Shown here one piece after another: positions 1 to 8,947 of a DNA stretch of 64,000 bases (the stretch's first letter is position 1; each line of letters begins with the position of its first letter). Location: the IMG/VR virus record IMGVR_UViG_3300035181_000829, positions 26,232-90,231 of that record, one strand, 5' to 3'. A program made the translations under genes and the position numbers. Origin of the DNA: a virus. The notes under the pieces are model-generated. The model saw only the letters and a program-made list of their open reading frames with translations, made no database searches and was not told where the DNA came from.

Positions 1-461
1 CCGACGAAGGCTTGCACGCCCTCCTCATCCGTGGCGACCTTCGAAACCATCTCGAACGATTCGTCGGTGGTGCCCTTCGCACGGGCGATCCAGTCGCCGT
101 CCGCGTTCTGCACGATTTCCACGTCCGCCGAATCCCATTCGGCTTCTGCAAGATAATCAAGCACGTCCGACTGGTCGGGGAAGTGCTCGCCATCGAACAG
201 CATCTTTGCCATGACCGTCTCGGTCTTCTGAACAAAATCGGCTTTCTTGCCAGTGGCGACGACCTTGTGGGCCTTCGCCTCGGTCACCGCCGCGCCGGGG
301 GCGGAACGTTTCTTGATCGCCATGTCTTTTAGTCCCTTTGTTGATTTCACTTGCTTGAAGGGGGTTTCGTTTGCCCCGCGATCCACGAGAGAAACGTAGC
401 TGGTCTGCGCTCCGTGCAGGATACTCGCATTACGCTTCGTGTGCTTGATTACAGCTTTCAT
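1..461 (-). CDS. Scaffold/prohead-associated protein, partial
   Basis: The reading frame stays open to the window edge, so only the first 153 or so residues are visible. The ATG at 461 lies 1 nt past the TGA of the protease gene, in GAGATGAGCGATG. The segment VSLVDRGANETPFK at about residues 23-36 is the kind of short motif seen in phage prohead proteins next to portal and protease genes. A second ATG at 323 in the same frame reads MAIKKRSAPG, which resembles the basic N-termini of many other proteins here and could be an alternative start. The following part is rich in Ala, Lys, Asp and Glu. The position after the protease suits a scaffold or capsid assembly role, which is inference. Confidence 0.7.
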   Translation of the reverse strand, partial: MKAVIKHTKRNASILHGAQTSYVSLVDRGANETPFKQVKSTKGLKDMAIKKRSAPGAAVTEAKAHKVVATGKKADFVQKTETVMAKMLFDGEHFPDQSDVLDYLAEAEWDSADVEIVQNADGDWIARAKGTTDESFEMVSKVATDEEGVQAFV

Positions 462-464
462 CGC

Positions 465-1094
465 TCATCTCATGTTGTAGCGGTGCGTTTTACCCGCGAC
501 CGGATCGGTGACACTTGTCTTTGAGATGGTATGAGCCGGGGAACCATCAGAGCCGAGGCCGGTCTTGCCCCACTGAATTTCACCGTTGTTGTCCATACGG
601 ACTAGAAATGGATGAACATGTTTATCATAGGAATCAGGTTCCGTAAAGCCATAATACCACGAAGCGTATTCAATGGTAACATCGGCCTTTTCCCGGTAGG
701 TCATAATCTCGAAGCTGTATCCGTTGAGCTTCCCGTCCTTGACCTGTTTCCATACGTCTTTGTCGTTGATCTTGGTCGCCGCAACCCATGAACCTTCGCG
801 GAAATCGGGATCACCTTTGCGGGCGATGAAGCTTTCAACGATGACCGCATCCACGAGTTCGTTGTCGTGCTGCACATCGATACTGGTGAGAAGCCCATCG
901 GCCATGAAGCGGTGCGCCGTCTTGCGCAGTTCACTCGCAGTCATGAAGTGACCGTGGGCGTCTATCACATCGGGGGCATAGACCTCACCAAGAACGATCT
1001 GTTCATCCCGCAGAACCTTTTCGATCTTGTAATGCGCGGTAGCCTTGACAATGCTGGGGGCGTGACGCAGCAATTCGCGAATTGTCTTAACCAT
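465..1094 (-). CDS. XkdF-like prohead protease
   Basis: A 209-residue protein with the pattern of phage serine protease XkdF: LGEVYAPDVIDAHGHFMTA, an AHRFM helix, DVQHDNE, then VVESFIARKGD and an EGSWVAATK/WKQVKDGKLNGYS segment. The family cleaves scaffold and capsid proteins during head maturation. The start at 1094 is chosen because ATGGTTAA overlaps the portal stop by 8 nt and a GGAGG lies 7 nt upstream; the longer frame to 1142 adds residues that belong to the portal 3' end. It sits between the portal and a scaffold-like gene, the usual head-gene order. A CAATCGATTG site lies 21 nt upstream of the ATG. Confidence 0.85.
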   Translation of the reverse strand: MVKTIRELLRHAPSIVKATAHYKIEKVLRDEQIVLGEVYAPDVIDAHGHFMTASELRKTAHRFMADGLLTSIDVQHDNELVDAVIVESFIARKGDPDFREGSWVAATKINDKDVWKQVKDGKLNGYSFEIMTYREKADVTIEYASWYYGFTEPDSYDKHVHPFLVRMDNNGEIQWGKTGLGSDGSPAHTISKTSVTDPVAGKTHRYNMR

Positions 1095-2898
1095 CGATGA
1101 CCTCCGAATCACTTGCAATCGATTGCAGCCGCTTTGCTTCAATCTGTTCAGCCATCTTTAGCATAGCGGCTTCGCTCAGTCTACGCAACATTTTCGTAAC
1201 CGGGGAAACACCATCTTCTTCCGAGCCGGGAGGCGTGACCTCTGTCTCTTGCGGCATCACATCGGTTAGTTGCTGCACAATATCGGTAAGGCCGGGGACT
1301 TGACCGCCCGCCATGATTGCCGTCATACTGCTTTGGAACGGCACGTCGCCCCATTCTTCCTCGATGGGCTGAATGTCCGCGTCAAGATAACGGTTGGCAA
1401 TCTTGATAGCGATGTTCGGGGTAATGGCCCCTTCCGCGCCAAGGGTGGCAACAAGGCGGGAGACTTCGGCAGGGTCCGACAGGCCGGGGCCTGCCGACCG
1501 CAAACGCCAGAAGCGGAAGTTGTGGCTTGCCAACACAAGCTGATCGAACATTTCATCCCATGCAATACGTTCGGGAATGAAAATCTGCTGGTCAGCGGTC
1601 AGCATTGATGCGAAGGCCGATGCGCGGTTATACTCGGATGCGCTGCCAATGTAGATCGGCGGAAGTCGGAAGGATGACCGGCCCTTGCGTTCTGCATCGC
1701 CGACATAGTTTTGAAACAGTCCCTCATGTTGGCGTTCAGACAGCATCGGCTTAATGTCAACCTTGGGGGCTGGCAGTGATCCATCGATTGCAGCGGCATC
1801 GGCACCCTCGGAAGTCGCTTCGAGCACCACGATCCTGTTCATGGAGGCTTGCCCGCGCACGCCAAGGATATATTGCTCAATCTTGTCGTAGCTTTCTTCG
1901 GTAAGCGCGCCCCCGGAGACGAGCACGGCCATTGCCGGGATTGCGTTGTCGCGGAAGAAGCCAAGGTTGACCATTTCTGCTTCCCGCGCACCGAGAAGGG
2001 CCGGGATTGCGCCCGCCCAGCGTGGAACGCCAACCGGAATGCCGGGAGAGTAGTGTCCATCGTAGAAAATGGACGTGGCTTCTTCCTCAATGGTCAGGTC
2101 TTCGTTGACTACTCCGCTGGTGGGATCAATGATGCGAGGGTCGCCAAATTCCTTGAACCATGTGCGCCGCCCGTATTCATCGATCTGTATGAAGCGACGG
2201 AAACGCCGGGTGAACGTCACCTTTTGACGAAGCACCGGGTCGAACATGGTTACCTCGGTCGCTTCGCGGTCCTTCATGGTCATCCGCATCGTGATCATGG
2301 GAACGTGCTCGAAGCTGACTACACGGCCAGCCGCATCCTCGATTACTTCAAAGCAACGTGCGCCGAGCACTTCCTTGTCGATGCGGCTTTCCTCACGGTG
2401 TTTTCGCAGGGTGCGGCCATCTGTCGTGATGGTTCCGAGTAGCCGCATGATGCGCTGGCGTTCGTTCTGTGCCGCGCGGCCCATCTCTTGTCCATCCGGC
2501 CCGCAGTATTCGAGACGCAGGCCGTAGCTCTCGATGTTGGTCACATAGGAATCGACACATTGGCGCAGAATGGTCGAAGCGTTGTAAATCTTGATCAGGT
2601 CACGGTAAGGGAACAGTGGAACAACGATCCGCATGGCATTGGACCGGAACACGTCGATACCTAGCGAGTTGCCGTCAACGTTGTCGTAACCGAGAAGGTT
2701 GAAGTCATCATGGAAAAGGCCGTAGATGCCTTTCTTCATGTTTTCCATGCTGGTGAGGCCGGAAAGGGCGGAAGTATAGCCCACCTCGGACTGGCCGGGG
2801 ATTCCGCCTTCAACAATCCCCGTGCCGCTTTTCTTGCTGTTTGCCGCCGCTTTGGTAGTGGAAGGCGTATTGATTTTGCGGACAAGCCTGCGCGCCAT
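1087..2898 (-). CDS. Phage portal protein (PBSX type)
   Basis: A 603-residue protein resembling PBSX-family portals, which form the dodecameric ring at the capsid vertex through which DNA is packaged. Recognisable parts are an early IKIYNASTILRQCVDSY helix, ARCFEVIEDAAGRVV, the NLGFFRDNAIPAMAVLVSGG block, KPMLSERQHEGLFQNY, and SSFRLPPIYIGSASEYN with the following FIPER segment. The ATG at 2898 has AAAGGAG 9 nt upstream; a TTG at 2928 would add ten residues but has no such site. The N-terminus ARRLVRKINTPS is basic like several neighbours. The 3' end carries a CAATCGATTG site read as LQSIA just before the stop. Confidence 0.9.
   Translation of the reverse strand: MARRLVRKINTPSTTKAAANSKKSGTGIVEGGIPGQSEVGYTSALSGLTSMENMKKGIYGLFHDDFNLLGYDNVDGNSLGIDVFRSNAMRIVVPLFPYRDLIKIYNASTILRQCVDSYVTNIESYGLRLEYCGPDGQEMGRAAQNERQRIMRLLGTITTDGRTLRKHREESRIDKEVLGARCFEVIEDAAGRVVSFEHVPMITMRMTMKDREATEVTMFDPVLRQKVTFTRRFRRFIQIDEYGRRTWFKEFGDPRIIDPTSGVVNEDLTIEEEATSIFYDGHYSPGIPVGVPRWAGAIPALLGAREAEMVNLGFFRDNAIPAMAVLVSGGALTEESYDKIEQYILGVRGQASMNRIVVLEATSEGADAAAIDGSLPAPKVDIKPMLSERQHEGLFQNYVGDAERKGRSSFRLPPIYIGSASEYNRASAFASMLTADQQIFIPERIAWDEMFDQLVLASHNFRFWRLRSAGPGLSDPAEVSRLVATLGAEGAITPNIAIKIANRYLDADIQPIEEEWGDVPFQSSMTAIMAGGQVPGLTDIVQQLTDVMPQETEVTPPGSEEDGVSPVTKMLRRLSEAAMLKMAEQIEAKRLQSIASDSEVIDG
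1116..1125. repeat. CAATCGATTG site
   Basis: Exact copy, in TTGCAATCGATTGCAG. It codes for LQSIA at the portal end and is 21 nt before the protease ATG. Confidence 0.95.
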
Positions 2899-2960
2899 AT
2901 CTGCTAACTCCTTTTGGATTAGCAGCAACTATACTCCACAACTTTTTTTGGCACAAGCTA

Positions 2961-2970
2961 CAATCGATTG
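2961..2970. repeat. CAATCGATTG site
   Basis: Exact copy, in TACAATCGATTGCA. Non-coding, 62 nt upstream of the portal ATG. Confidence 0.95.
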
Positions 2971-2974
2971 CAGG

Positions 2975-3463
2975 CTATTTCTTGAGGATGAACCTGCGTT
3001 TCTTCTTGATAACTAGCTTCTTTGGGGCGGGTGGTGGTGGTGGTATACGCAGTATGTATGGCTTGTTCACGTGTTCCTTGAGGAACGGCTTAATACCCCA
3101 CAGGAACGGCTGCGAGTATTGTAGGCCCGCGTTCATAATCTTTTCTTCGGTAGTCTGTGCGAAGATATGGCTCTGCAACTGTTCGTAGGTCGGACGCGAA
3201 ATTAACATCTGACCGTCATAGGTCTTGGCTAGTAGCGTGTTGAAGAAGTAGAAGAATACCTTCTCTTGAATCGTCATCGTTTTGATCCAACGCGGCTCGT
3301 GCATCTTATAGGCAAGTTGCATGAGGTTTGCAGGAGAGGCGTCGAAGCCAGCGTAACGCACCATACCCCCGATCAGACTATGCTGTAGCAGCATTGTCCA
3401 ATGCTGGCCGAACATTTTGTTAAGCCGCTCACTGTCGTTTAGGCGTCTTACAATTGCCATCAT
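2975..3463 (-). CDS. Unknown protein with polyproline and Lys-rich tail
   Basis: 162 residues, no family recognised. The stop of the upstream gene overlaps the start as TAATG, and AAGGAAGT serves as ribosome-binding site; ATG at 3460 is equally possible. The N-terminus is MMAIVRRL. The middle is helical and hydrophobic (EKVFFYFFNTLLAKTYDG). The C-terminus has a proline run, IPPPPPAPK, then KKLVIKKKRRFILKK. It lies between a small unknown gene and the portal, so a virion or head-assembly role is possible but unproven. The basic tail resembles the tails of the glycosyltransferase and polymerase here. Confidence 0.7.
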   Translation of the reverse strand: MMAIVRRLNDSERLNKMFGQHWTMLLQHSLIGGMVRYAGFDASPANLMQLAYKMHEPRWIKTMTIQEKVFFYFFNTLLAKTYDGQMLISRPTYEQLQSHIFAQTTEEKIMNAGLQYSQPFLWGIKPFLKEHVNKPYILRIPPPPPAPKKLVIKKKRRFILKK

Positions 3464-3885
3464 TACTTCCTTAGCGAATGCCAATCGGCGAAGCGGTTAT
3501 CCCAGATCAGCCGTGCATCAGGATCGGGGTTGAGAAGTCCATCGCGGATTTCCTCGAACAACATCTGGCAGCGGGCATTGGCTGACTCGAAATCCCCGGC
3601 GTTCCACTGGTAACCGTGATTCAGCGGCTCCAACAGGCGTCCGCGCAGAGTGGTTACGGCAACGGCTGTGTCATTGATGGCGCCCTGTGTGTAATTGCTG
3701 TTGAATTTGGGGTCCAGCGCCCACACGGTCATTTCGTGTGTATCGCCTTTGAAGTAGACGGGGGCCGGTGGCACACCCGGAACGTCACGAAGTTCAACAA
3801 GAAAAATGGCATACCAAGACCAGAACGGGTTCGCTGCAATCGATTGCACGACCCAAGTGCCGCTTTGAAGTGGCGTATCATCCAT
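3463..3885 (-). CDS. Unknown phage protein
   Basis: 140 residues. The ATG at 3885 is chosen for its AAGGAG at good spacing; the longer frame to 3912 lacks one. It contains WSWYAIFLVELRDVPGVPPA near the start and WDNRFADWHSLRK at the end. A CAATCGATTG site is read in frame as VQSIAAN near residue 14. It overlaps the next gene by TAATG, so the two are probably translationally coupled. No function is recognised. Confidence 0.65.
   Translation of the reverse strand: MDDTPLQSGTWVVQSIAANPFWSWYAIFLVELRDVPGVPPAPVYFKGDTHEMTVWALDPKFNSNYTQGAINDTAVAVTTLRGRLLEPLNHGYQWNAGDFESANARCQMLFEEIRDGLLNPDPDARLIWDNRFADWHSLRK
3837..3846. repeat. CAATCGATTG site
   Basis: Exact copy, in TGCAATCGATTGCA. In a gene, read as VQSIA. 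Confidence 0.95.
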
Positions 3886-3895
3886 AGTATGCTCC

Positions 3896-4324
3896 TTATT
3901 TTTTACGACCAAAGAAGGGATCGTTCCCGAGGCGAAAGGCCCATAGTGGGCAGTCGGTGGCTAGGCATTCAGCCACAAGTTTGCGCGAGCCGGTGCATAC
4001 GATGCACATGGCGGTGATAGCAGTGCCGCGATTGCGCACGCGCACCCTGTAGCGAAGTTCGGTAGGGTTGTTCTTGTCGTATGGCGTCCGCATTGCGATA
4101 ACGCGATCCTTTGCAGTAAGCGCGCTGTCGATGCTCTTGTCCCCGCACGCTTCCGCGACAAGTATCGTTCGGCGAATACTAGTTGCATCGGGGTTGTCAC
4201 CGTAAACCGCTTCGATAAGGCTTTCTTCGGGCAGAGGCTTCTTATCCGCCGCGACGATGACAAGTGGTTTGCGTTCCTCGGTGGGGACGTATGCTCCGAT
4301 TTCGCTTCGTCTTTTAATTGCCAT
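3896..4324 (-). CDS. Four-cysteine phage protein, paralogue A
   Basis: 142 residues with N-terminus MAIKRRSEIG and a C-terminal cysteine module, TAITAMCIVCTG, then ECLATDCPLWAFRLGNDP, spaced like a small zinc site (C-x2-C ... C-x4-C). The module matches the C-terminal half of the next upstream gene, which shows the same R-x-R-x-R-x-R-x-TAI lead-in and CPL-x2-FR-x-G end. GGAGG stands upstream of the ATG. Proteins with this ending are common in phages near packaging genes, but I know of no assigned function. A duplication with divergent N-termini is the simplest reading. Confidence 0.7.
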   Translation of the reverse strand: MAIKRRSEIGAYVPTEERKPLVIVAADKKPLPEESLIEAVYGDNPDATSIRRTILVAEACGDKSIDSALTAKDRVIAMRTPYDKNNPTELRYRVRVRNRGTAITAMCIVCTGSRKLVAECLATDCPLWAFRLGNDPFFGRKK

Positions 4325-4326
4325 GC

Positions 4327-4830
4327 TTATTCCTCCGTATCCGCATCATCGCCGTCGCCGCCGTCATCGAACAACGCATCGTCCTCGTCCGTTTCGAAAA
4401 CGATTTCGACCTTCGGTAGCTCGAACCCACGAAGCGGGTCTTTGCCCATGCGGAATGGGTGCAGAGGGCAGGTGATGCTGTTGCACTCCCTGACCCCAAT
4501 CATTTCGCCTTGGCAATCCATGCAGTAAGCCCGGATAGCCGTAGCACGATTCCTGATCCGCGCCCGCGACTGGTTGACGACAACGTTGTCGCCGCTAGGT
4601 CTGCGGATATGCGCTAGCAGTTCTGACTTCGGCAAGGATTTTGGATTTGCCCCGTGCCAGTCAAGACGTTGTTGCAGGTATATTACCCGTTCACCAAGCT
4701 TTATTGCACGAATGCCCGTCGCTTCATCCGCGCGGACTTCGCACAATGCGCATTCTTCTTCCAGCAGTTTTCGCGCTTGGACGCTTTCTGCGGATAAGCT
4801 TCCTTGATACTTTGGGGGTATGCTGACCAT
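4327..4830 (-). CDS. Four-cysteine phage protein, paralogue B
   Basis: 167 residues. It shares with the downstream gene the module RIRNRATAIRAYCMDCQG then ECNSITCPLHPFRMGKDP, a likely zinc-binding site. A Glu- and Asp-rich C-terminus follows (ETDEDDALFDDGGDG). The ATG at 4830 has GGAGAGG 5 nt upstream; a longer frame to 4914 has no support. With this start, its first 107 nt overlap the upstream gene in another frame. Function unknown. Confidence 0.7.
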   Translation of the reverse strand: MVSIPPKYQGSLSAESVQARKLLEEECALCEVRADEATGIRAIKLGERVIYLQQRLDWHGANPKSLPKSELLAHIRRPSGDNVVVNQSRARIRNRATAIRAYCMDCQGEMIGVRECNSITCPLHPFRMGKDPLRGFELPKVEIVFETDEDDALFDDGGDGDDADTEE

Positions 4831-5293
4831 AGTCCTCTCCGACAACGAGTTTAAGCATGGACGTGATGTTGGGGCGCTCTGTAACGTGGTGCCCCGTGCC
4901 TGCCGCGAGGTCAATCGCGGTTACGGTATACCAGTGGCAAAACTCTGGATCGAGTTTCTTGAAGTTGTCCCGAAGAAACTTGGCTAGGCCATCGAAAGCG
5001 CCGTCCGACATGATGACGTAAGCCGGGTATTTCTCGTAGAGGATCGAGGCTAAAACATAGAGTTCTGTGGCCTGCTTGAAGCATCCGTCCATGAACTCCC
5101 ACGAATGCTTGGACTCTGCTTTCGCTACAATCGATTGCAAGCGCGCGAGCATGTTCGCATGAAACAGATCGAAGTATTCCTCGGCGTTTTCTTGCGAACC
5201 TTTTCCGGCTTCAAGAATCTTCCCCATACGAACGATAGGATCGACCGGCTTCGGTCGCTTCTTAACGACGATAATTCTACGTTTGATTGGCAA
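4724..5293 (-). CDS. Unknown protein with basic ends
   Basis: 189 residues starting at a TTG: MPIKRRIIVVKKRPKP. The C-terminus is also strongly basic (SRKLIRRKRPSAKTAG, then RRMRIVRS). The central part is helical (EEYFDLFHANMLARLQSIVAKAESK) and includes a CAATCGATTG site read as LQSIV near residue 53. The last 107 nt are read out of frame with the start of the next gene, so the basic tail is an overprinted sequence. It lies just upstream of two four-cysteine genes and downstream of the terminase. No family recognised. Confidence 0.7.
   Translation of the reverse strand: MPIKRRIIVVKKRPKPVDPIVRMGKILEAGKGSQENAEEYFDLFHANMLARLQSIVAKAESKHSWEFMDGCFKQATELYVLASILYEKYPAYVIMSDGAFDGLAKFLRDNFKKLDPEFCHWYTVTAIDLAAGTGHHVTERPNITSMLKLVVGEDYGQHTPKVSRKLIRRKRPSAKTAGRRMRIVRSPRG
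5128..5137. repeat. CAATCGATTG site
   Basis: Exact copy, in TACAATCGATTGCA. In a gene, read as LQSIV. Confidence 0.95.
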
Positions 5294-5353
5294 GGCTGGA
5301 CCCGTTGGCTGTTAGGGCTAGATTACCCGATTTACCCTACGCAGTCAAGGCGT

Positions 5354-7450
5354 TTAAGCGCGTCTTACTGGCAGTCGTGAGACAGATTTACGTTCAGATA
5401 CGCTACGACGACCCCGGCGACGTATTAGGTAGTCCAAGTCATCGGCAGTTAGATTTTCTAGTTTCACATTGCCAATACTAGTTCTGTTACCGTGTAGCAT
5501 AAGCCCACGATCACCCTTGTATTTCGGTTGAGTGGTCCACGTAGCGCGGCGCGTAAGCAGGTAAGAGGCTACGCCACACACGGCATCGGCAATATCCTTC
5601 GAGCCGCGCGGCTTGTGGTCGATCTTTTCCTTTGATCCGTTCCGAACATACTCAAGTTCGGTCAGTTCCTTAATCAAGTGCTGGTTCCGCAGAAGCATAA
5701 CTCGTTCTTCATACAGTGCATCGCGAAACGTCTTGTAAGGTTGCGTCGTCCTGTCAAGGGACAGATATTCCGTAGCAAAACCTTTAGCGGCGAGTGTCTG
5801 CCGGAAATCTACCGACTGAAAGCCATCTGTCGTTACCACCTTGATTGGCAGTTGGTGTTCATCCCGCAGCCGATAAATGATTTCACGTATTTTGCTAAAC
5901 TCGATTTCACCGTCACGCGGCGGCAGCACACGGAGAATCAAGTCGTAGCCAATGACAGGCAAAACTTCTACCGTGCTTATGCCGCTGTCGGGATGCTTAC
6001 GCTCAATAGTCCTCATACCTGCAATGTGGCCGATAGCTATGCCCGCGCTGTCTCTGGTAACGGCAAGGTCAACGTGGCATACACGCATCGTCTTAATGTC
6101 ACGACGCACCCTGCTATCATCGATTGTAGGAATCGATATTTCAAGGTCGATATACTCATTGTCAATGACAGACTGATAGCCATACTGGTCTGCCAACGTC
6201 ATACACGAGAATAGGCTTTCACGGTTTTGGATGAACGGGTGAGTAGCTAGGGTAGTGATGCCCGCGAAGTCTCGAACGCAACCATCAATGTCCTTCTCAA
6301 ATTCGCTGCGGAAATCTTCTGGCACCGAAATAACCGTGCTGCTTTCCAACATGGACGCAGGGATGACTTCATTGTCATGCAGTATGCGCGACCGCATCCG
6401 TTCATCGCCGACTAACACTCGGAACGATTTGTCCATATACTTGTCCCGCCCCTTCGAATCCCAGAGGGATCGAGAGAACACGTAAATCTCTGGATCGTCG
6501 CCACCATACATGGCAGCTTCCTTAGCCTTTTCTTCTGTGAAGTCGTCGGGGTAGCGGGACGATGACACAAGGAACAGTGTGCCGGGCAACTTACCTTTGT
6601 GCATGAAGCGTGAGCGGCGGCGTTTCGACAATGTGAGGTATAGTGCCTTGGCTTGGTCATACTCGCCCTTTTCATCCGCGCTGCTGTTCTTAGACTTAAT
6701 CACTTTCTGCATGAAGTTTACTTCGTCAAGCAGGCCACCGATCACGTTCATGGAGATAGCGCCAGTATCCGCCGATGATACGGGCATGATGGTGATATTG
6801 TGCTCATGGAACAGCATCTTTGATGTGATGCGGTGATCATAAGGGAAAATCTCGCGAAAGAACGGGCTTGAGTTCAAGAACTTGCCAAATTCTTCGAACA
6901 CCGCATTCTTTGCAGTAGAAAGACGCACAGACTGAATGGTGAACACGATGGAGGAATGCTGTTGAATGCCGAAGGTCTGTTGCGGATTCCGCATACATGA
7001 CAGCTTGTAAATCTGTCGAGCCATGCCAAGGTTAGCGATGGTAGTCTTACCGCCGCCGATGGCACCTTTCAGGATGGCTTCGACATATTTCTCTGTATCG
7101 ATTTCACGCAAGGCTTCAATTACGCCGGGATAGATTTCGCGCTCATCAAGACCAAAGTAGGTGTCACCGAAAAGGAACTCGTCAAGCGGAACGACACCGC
7201 GACGATAACGGGTAAGCTCCAATATATGCTCAAGGTCGCCGTCCTTGGCGACCTCGGTGAGTGCGAATTGGAATTGATCCCGTAGTAGTTTATCGGGTAG
7301 CGAATTTACCTCGCTTGCAATCGCTTGTAGCGTATCCCGAAGCGCAATTTCCCGCGTAAGGTCTTCGTCGGGTATGGAAGCCGCCCGAATAAGCTTAGGC
7401 TTTTTTCGGACGATAATTTTGCGCGATGGCTTGACAAGTTTGCTAACCAC
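5354..7450 (-). CDS. terL: Terminase large subunit
   Basis: 698 residues. The ATPase half has Walker A GAIGGGKT at about 129-136 and Walker B IGGLLDEVNF with D242/E243. The nuclease half has the acidic residues of an RNase H fold: HVDLAVTRDSAG (D461), VVTTDGFQSVD (D542) and GSKDIADAV (D619/D622). It cuts concatemeric DNA and drives it into the prohead through the portal. The start is GTG at 7450, overlapping the upstream gene by 8 nt with GAGGT upstream. The N-terminus SRKIIVRKKPK is basic. A near-match palindrome (CAATCGCTTG at 7318) lies in the N-terminal region, read as LQAIAS. Confidence 0.95.
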   Translation of the reverse strand: MVSKLVKPSRKIIVRKKPKLIRAASIPDEDLTREIALRDTLQAIASEVNSLPDKLLRDQFQFALTEVAKDGDLEHILELTRYRRGVVPLDEFLFGDTYFGLDEREIYPGVIEALREIDTEKYVEAILKGAIGGGKTTIANLGMARQIYKLSCMRNPQQTFGIQQHSSIVFTIQSVRLSTAKNAVFEEFGKFLNSSPFFREIFPYDHRITSKMLFHEHNITIMPVSSADTGAISMNVIGGLLDEVNFMQKVIKSKNSSADEKGEYDQAKALYLTLSKRRRSRFMHKGKLPGTLFLVSSSRYPDDFTEEKAKEAAMYGGDDPEIYVFSRSLWDSKGRDKYMDKSFRVLVGDERMRSRILHDNEVIPASMLESSTVISVPEDFRSEFEKDIDGCVRDFAGITTLATHPFIQNRESLFSCMTLADQYGYQSVIDNEYIDLEISIPTIDDSRVRRDIKTMRVCHVDLAVTRDSAGIAIGHIAGMRTIERKHPDSGISTVEVLPVIGYDLILRVLPPRDGEIEFSKIREIIYRLRDEHQLPIKVVTTDGFQSVDFRQTLAAKGFATEYLSLDRTTQPYKTFRDALYEERVMLLRNQHLIKELTELEYVRNGSKEKIDHKPRGSKDIADAVCGVASYLLTRRATWTTQPKYKGDRGLMLHGNRTSIGNVKLENLTADDLDYLIRRRGRRSVSERKSVSRLPVRRA

Positions 7451-8072
7451 CGTGGACCTCTACGAGATTGCTCACTAGCATGGCGAGGGTGTTACGCTGT
7501 TGTTCATCCTGCTTGATCCCGCGAAGGTCTTCCTTGACACTTTCGCTGTAGCCGTGCAGGTTCACGTCCATTGCTCCATTCATGCGTCCGCGCAGCTTGG
7601 CGAGGGCGATCAATAGTTCACGCAACTGTTCGACTTCCTTTCCGCCGGTCGCCAGCAACGCCCCTACTTGACGTTCGTTGTTGAAGTTGATGCCGATGCG
7701 GGCCTTCTGCAACGCAACGAGACGAAGTAGTTCTGTTTCCTCGTCCATGACGATGCCGTTGCCATCAAACAAGTGATCGAAGCCGGGCATTTCGTCATCT
7801 TGGTGCTCTTGTGGGCGGCACTGCGCTGGATTCTTGGCGCGGAAGTATTGCAGATAGGCCACTAGTGTCTTCTGGTTGACGTTTGCGTAGCCTCGTTGAA
7901 TGCAAAACTCCGCTATCTTGCTGTTAGGCTGGCCTTGACGTATCGCCTTGATGATAATCGGATAGAACGGGTTCTCATTGATGAAGCGGACGGCTGTCCG
8001 AGCTTCACGTTCAGATGCCGTCTCTTGCTGCTGTCCCGCTATCTTGATACGCCGAAGGATTTTCTTTGCCAT
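7443..8072 (-). CDS. Probable terminase small subunit
   Basis: 209 residues directly upstream of the large terminase and overlapping it by 8 nt, the usual place for the DNA-recognition subunit. Residues 27-75 (FINENPFYPIIIKAIRQGQ, then SKIAEFCIQRGYANVNQKT) could form a helix-turn-helix. The rest is helical with QLRELLIALAKLRGRM. The N-terminus AKKILRRIKIAG carries the basic motif shared by other proteins here. The assignment rests on position and predicted helices, not on a recognised family signature. Confidence 0.6.
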   Translation of the reverse strand: MAKKILRRIKIAGQQQETASEREARTAVRFINENPFYPIIIKAIRQGQPNSKIAEFCIQRGYANVNQKTLVAYLQYFRAKNPAQCRPQEHQDDEMPGFDHLFDGNGIVMDEETELLRLVALQKARIGINFNNERQVGALLATGGKEVEQLRELLIALAKLRGRMNGAMDVNLHGYSESVKEDLRGIKQDEQQRNTLAMLVSNLVEVHGG

Positions 8073-8077
8073 GTCTG

Positions 8078-8944
8078 TTACTTCGTCTTGCTACGGCTTA
8101 CCGTGCGTTTCTTCGCGGTGACGGTAGGGGCGGCGGGTTTCTTCGCATTTGCCGACGCTACAATCGATTGCAAGTCGGCGGCGGCGACCATCGCTTCCAT
8201 GATCTTGGTGTATGGAACGTCTGCCGCGTCCGCCATCTTGATCACTTCTTTCAGCTTCACATTGGTCGCTTCATCAATCTGGAAATAGTGGTGCTCTTTA
8301 CCGCCGAACGAGAACACCATGTATCCACGGTCGAGCTGACTTCCGCTTTCCTTGAAGATGCGGTTCAGCACAGATGACAGGTCGTCAACCGACTTGATCG
8401 TTTCCTTCGCCTCGTCCAACTTCTTGCGCTGCGCGGGCGTCATGTTGGCCTTTGCCGATTCGATCAAAACCTCGAAACGTTTGGAGTCATGGAAGCCCAT
8501 CTCGCGCTGCACCGTCTTGGGGTCACTGCCTTTTACAAGCTGACTATACAGCTTGACCAGTTTTGCCTTGTCGGTCACGTCGCCGCGAAGAACGTTCCGC
8601 TTGGTCAACGCGAGCTTCTTTTCACGGTCGGTCCAGTTCTTTAGGATAACCGGAACCTCGTGGTATCCGAGAACCTTCGCCGCTTTCAAGCGGTGGTGCC
8701 CGGAACCGATTTCATACCAGCCTTTCTTGCCGGGGGCTTCGCGAGCGAGGATCGGTTCATCGAACCCTTGCTCGCGGATTTCTTCCACAAGCGCGTCAAA
8801 CACTGTTTCCGACATGACGTTGGGGTTGTCCTCGTCGGGGATCAACCTATCAACCGAAATGTAGACAATATTCGGCTTCGTTTTGTCATCTGTTGCCTCC
8901 TGCACGGGGGCGGGCGTAATGGCAGCGCGCTTACGGATGGGCAT
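8078..8944 (-). CDS. ParB/Srx-domain protein
   Basis: 288 residues with a ParB N-terminal-type domain: VDRLIPDEDNPNVMS, then IREQGFDEPILARE and the core GSGHHRLKAAKVLGYHEVPV (about 78-97), where chromosomal ParB has GERRxRA. A helical middle follows (VQREMGFHDSKRFEVLI) and a basic Ala/Lys tail (AKKRTVSRSKTK). Such genes often sit near phage terminases; the domain binds or hydrolyses nucleotides and may bind DNA. It is one candidate to bind the genome-wide palindrome; a site lies in its own 3' end, read as LQSIVA. That link is inference. Confidence 0.8.
   Translation of the reverse strand: MPIRKRAAITPAPVQEATDDKTKPNIVYISVDRLIPDEDNPNVMSETVFDALVEEIREQGFDEPILAREAPGKKGWYEIGSGHHRLKAAKVLGYHEVPVILKNWTDREKKLALTKRNVLRGDVTDKAKLVKLYSQLVKGSDPKTVQREMGFHDSKRFEVLIESAKANMTPAQRKKLDEAKETIKSVDDLSSVLNRIFKESGSQLDRGYMVFSFGGKEHHYFQIDEATNVKLKEVIKMADAADVPYTKIMEAMVAAADLQSIVASANAKKPAAPTVTAKKRTVSRSKTK
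8161..8170. repeat. CAATCGATTG site
   Basis: Exact copy, in TACAATCGATTGCA. In the ParB-like gene, read as LQSIV; 88 nt before the probable small terminase start. Confidence 0.95.
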
Positions 8945-8947
8945 GGG

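Noticed and set aside
12-332. Long plus-strand open frames, such as 12-332, 1849-2442, 39297-40424, 43561-44499 and 62816-63730
   Set aside because: They lie opposite well-supported minus-strand genes, have compositions expected of antisense frames and no family features.
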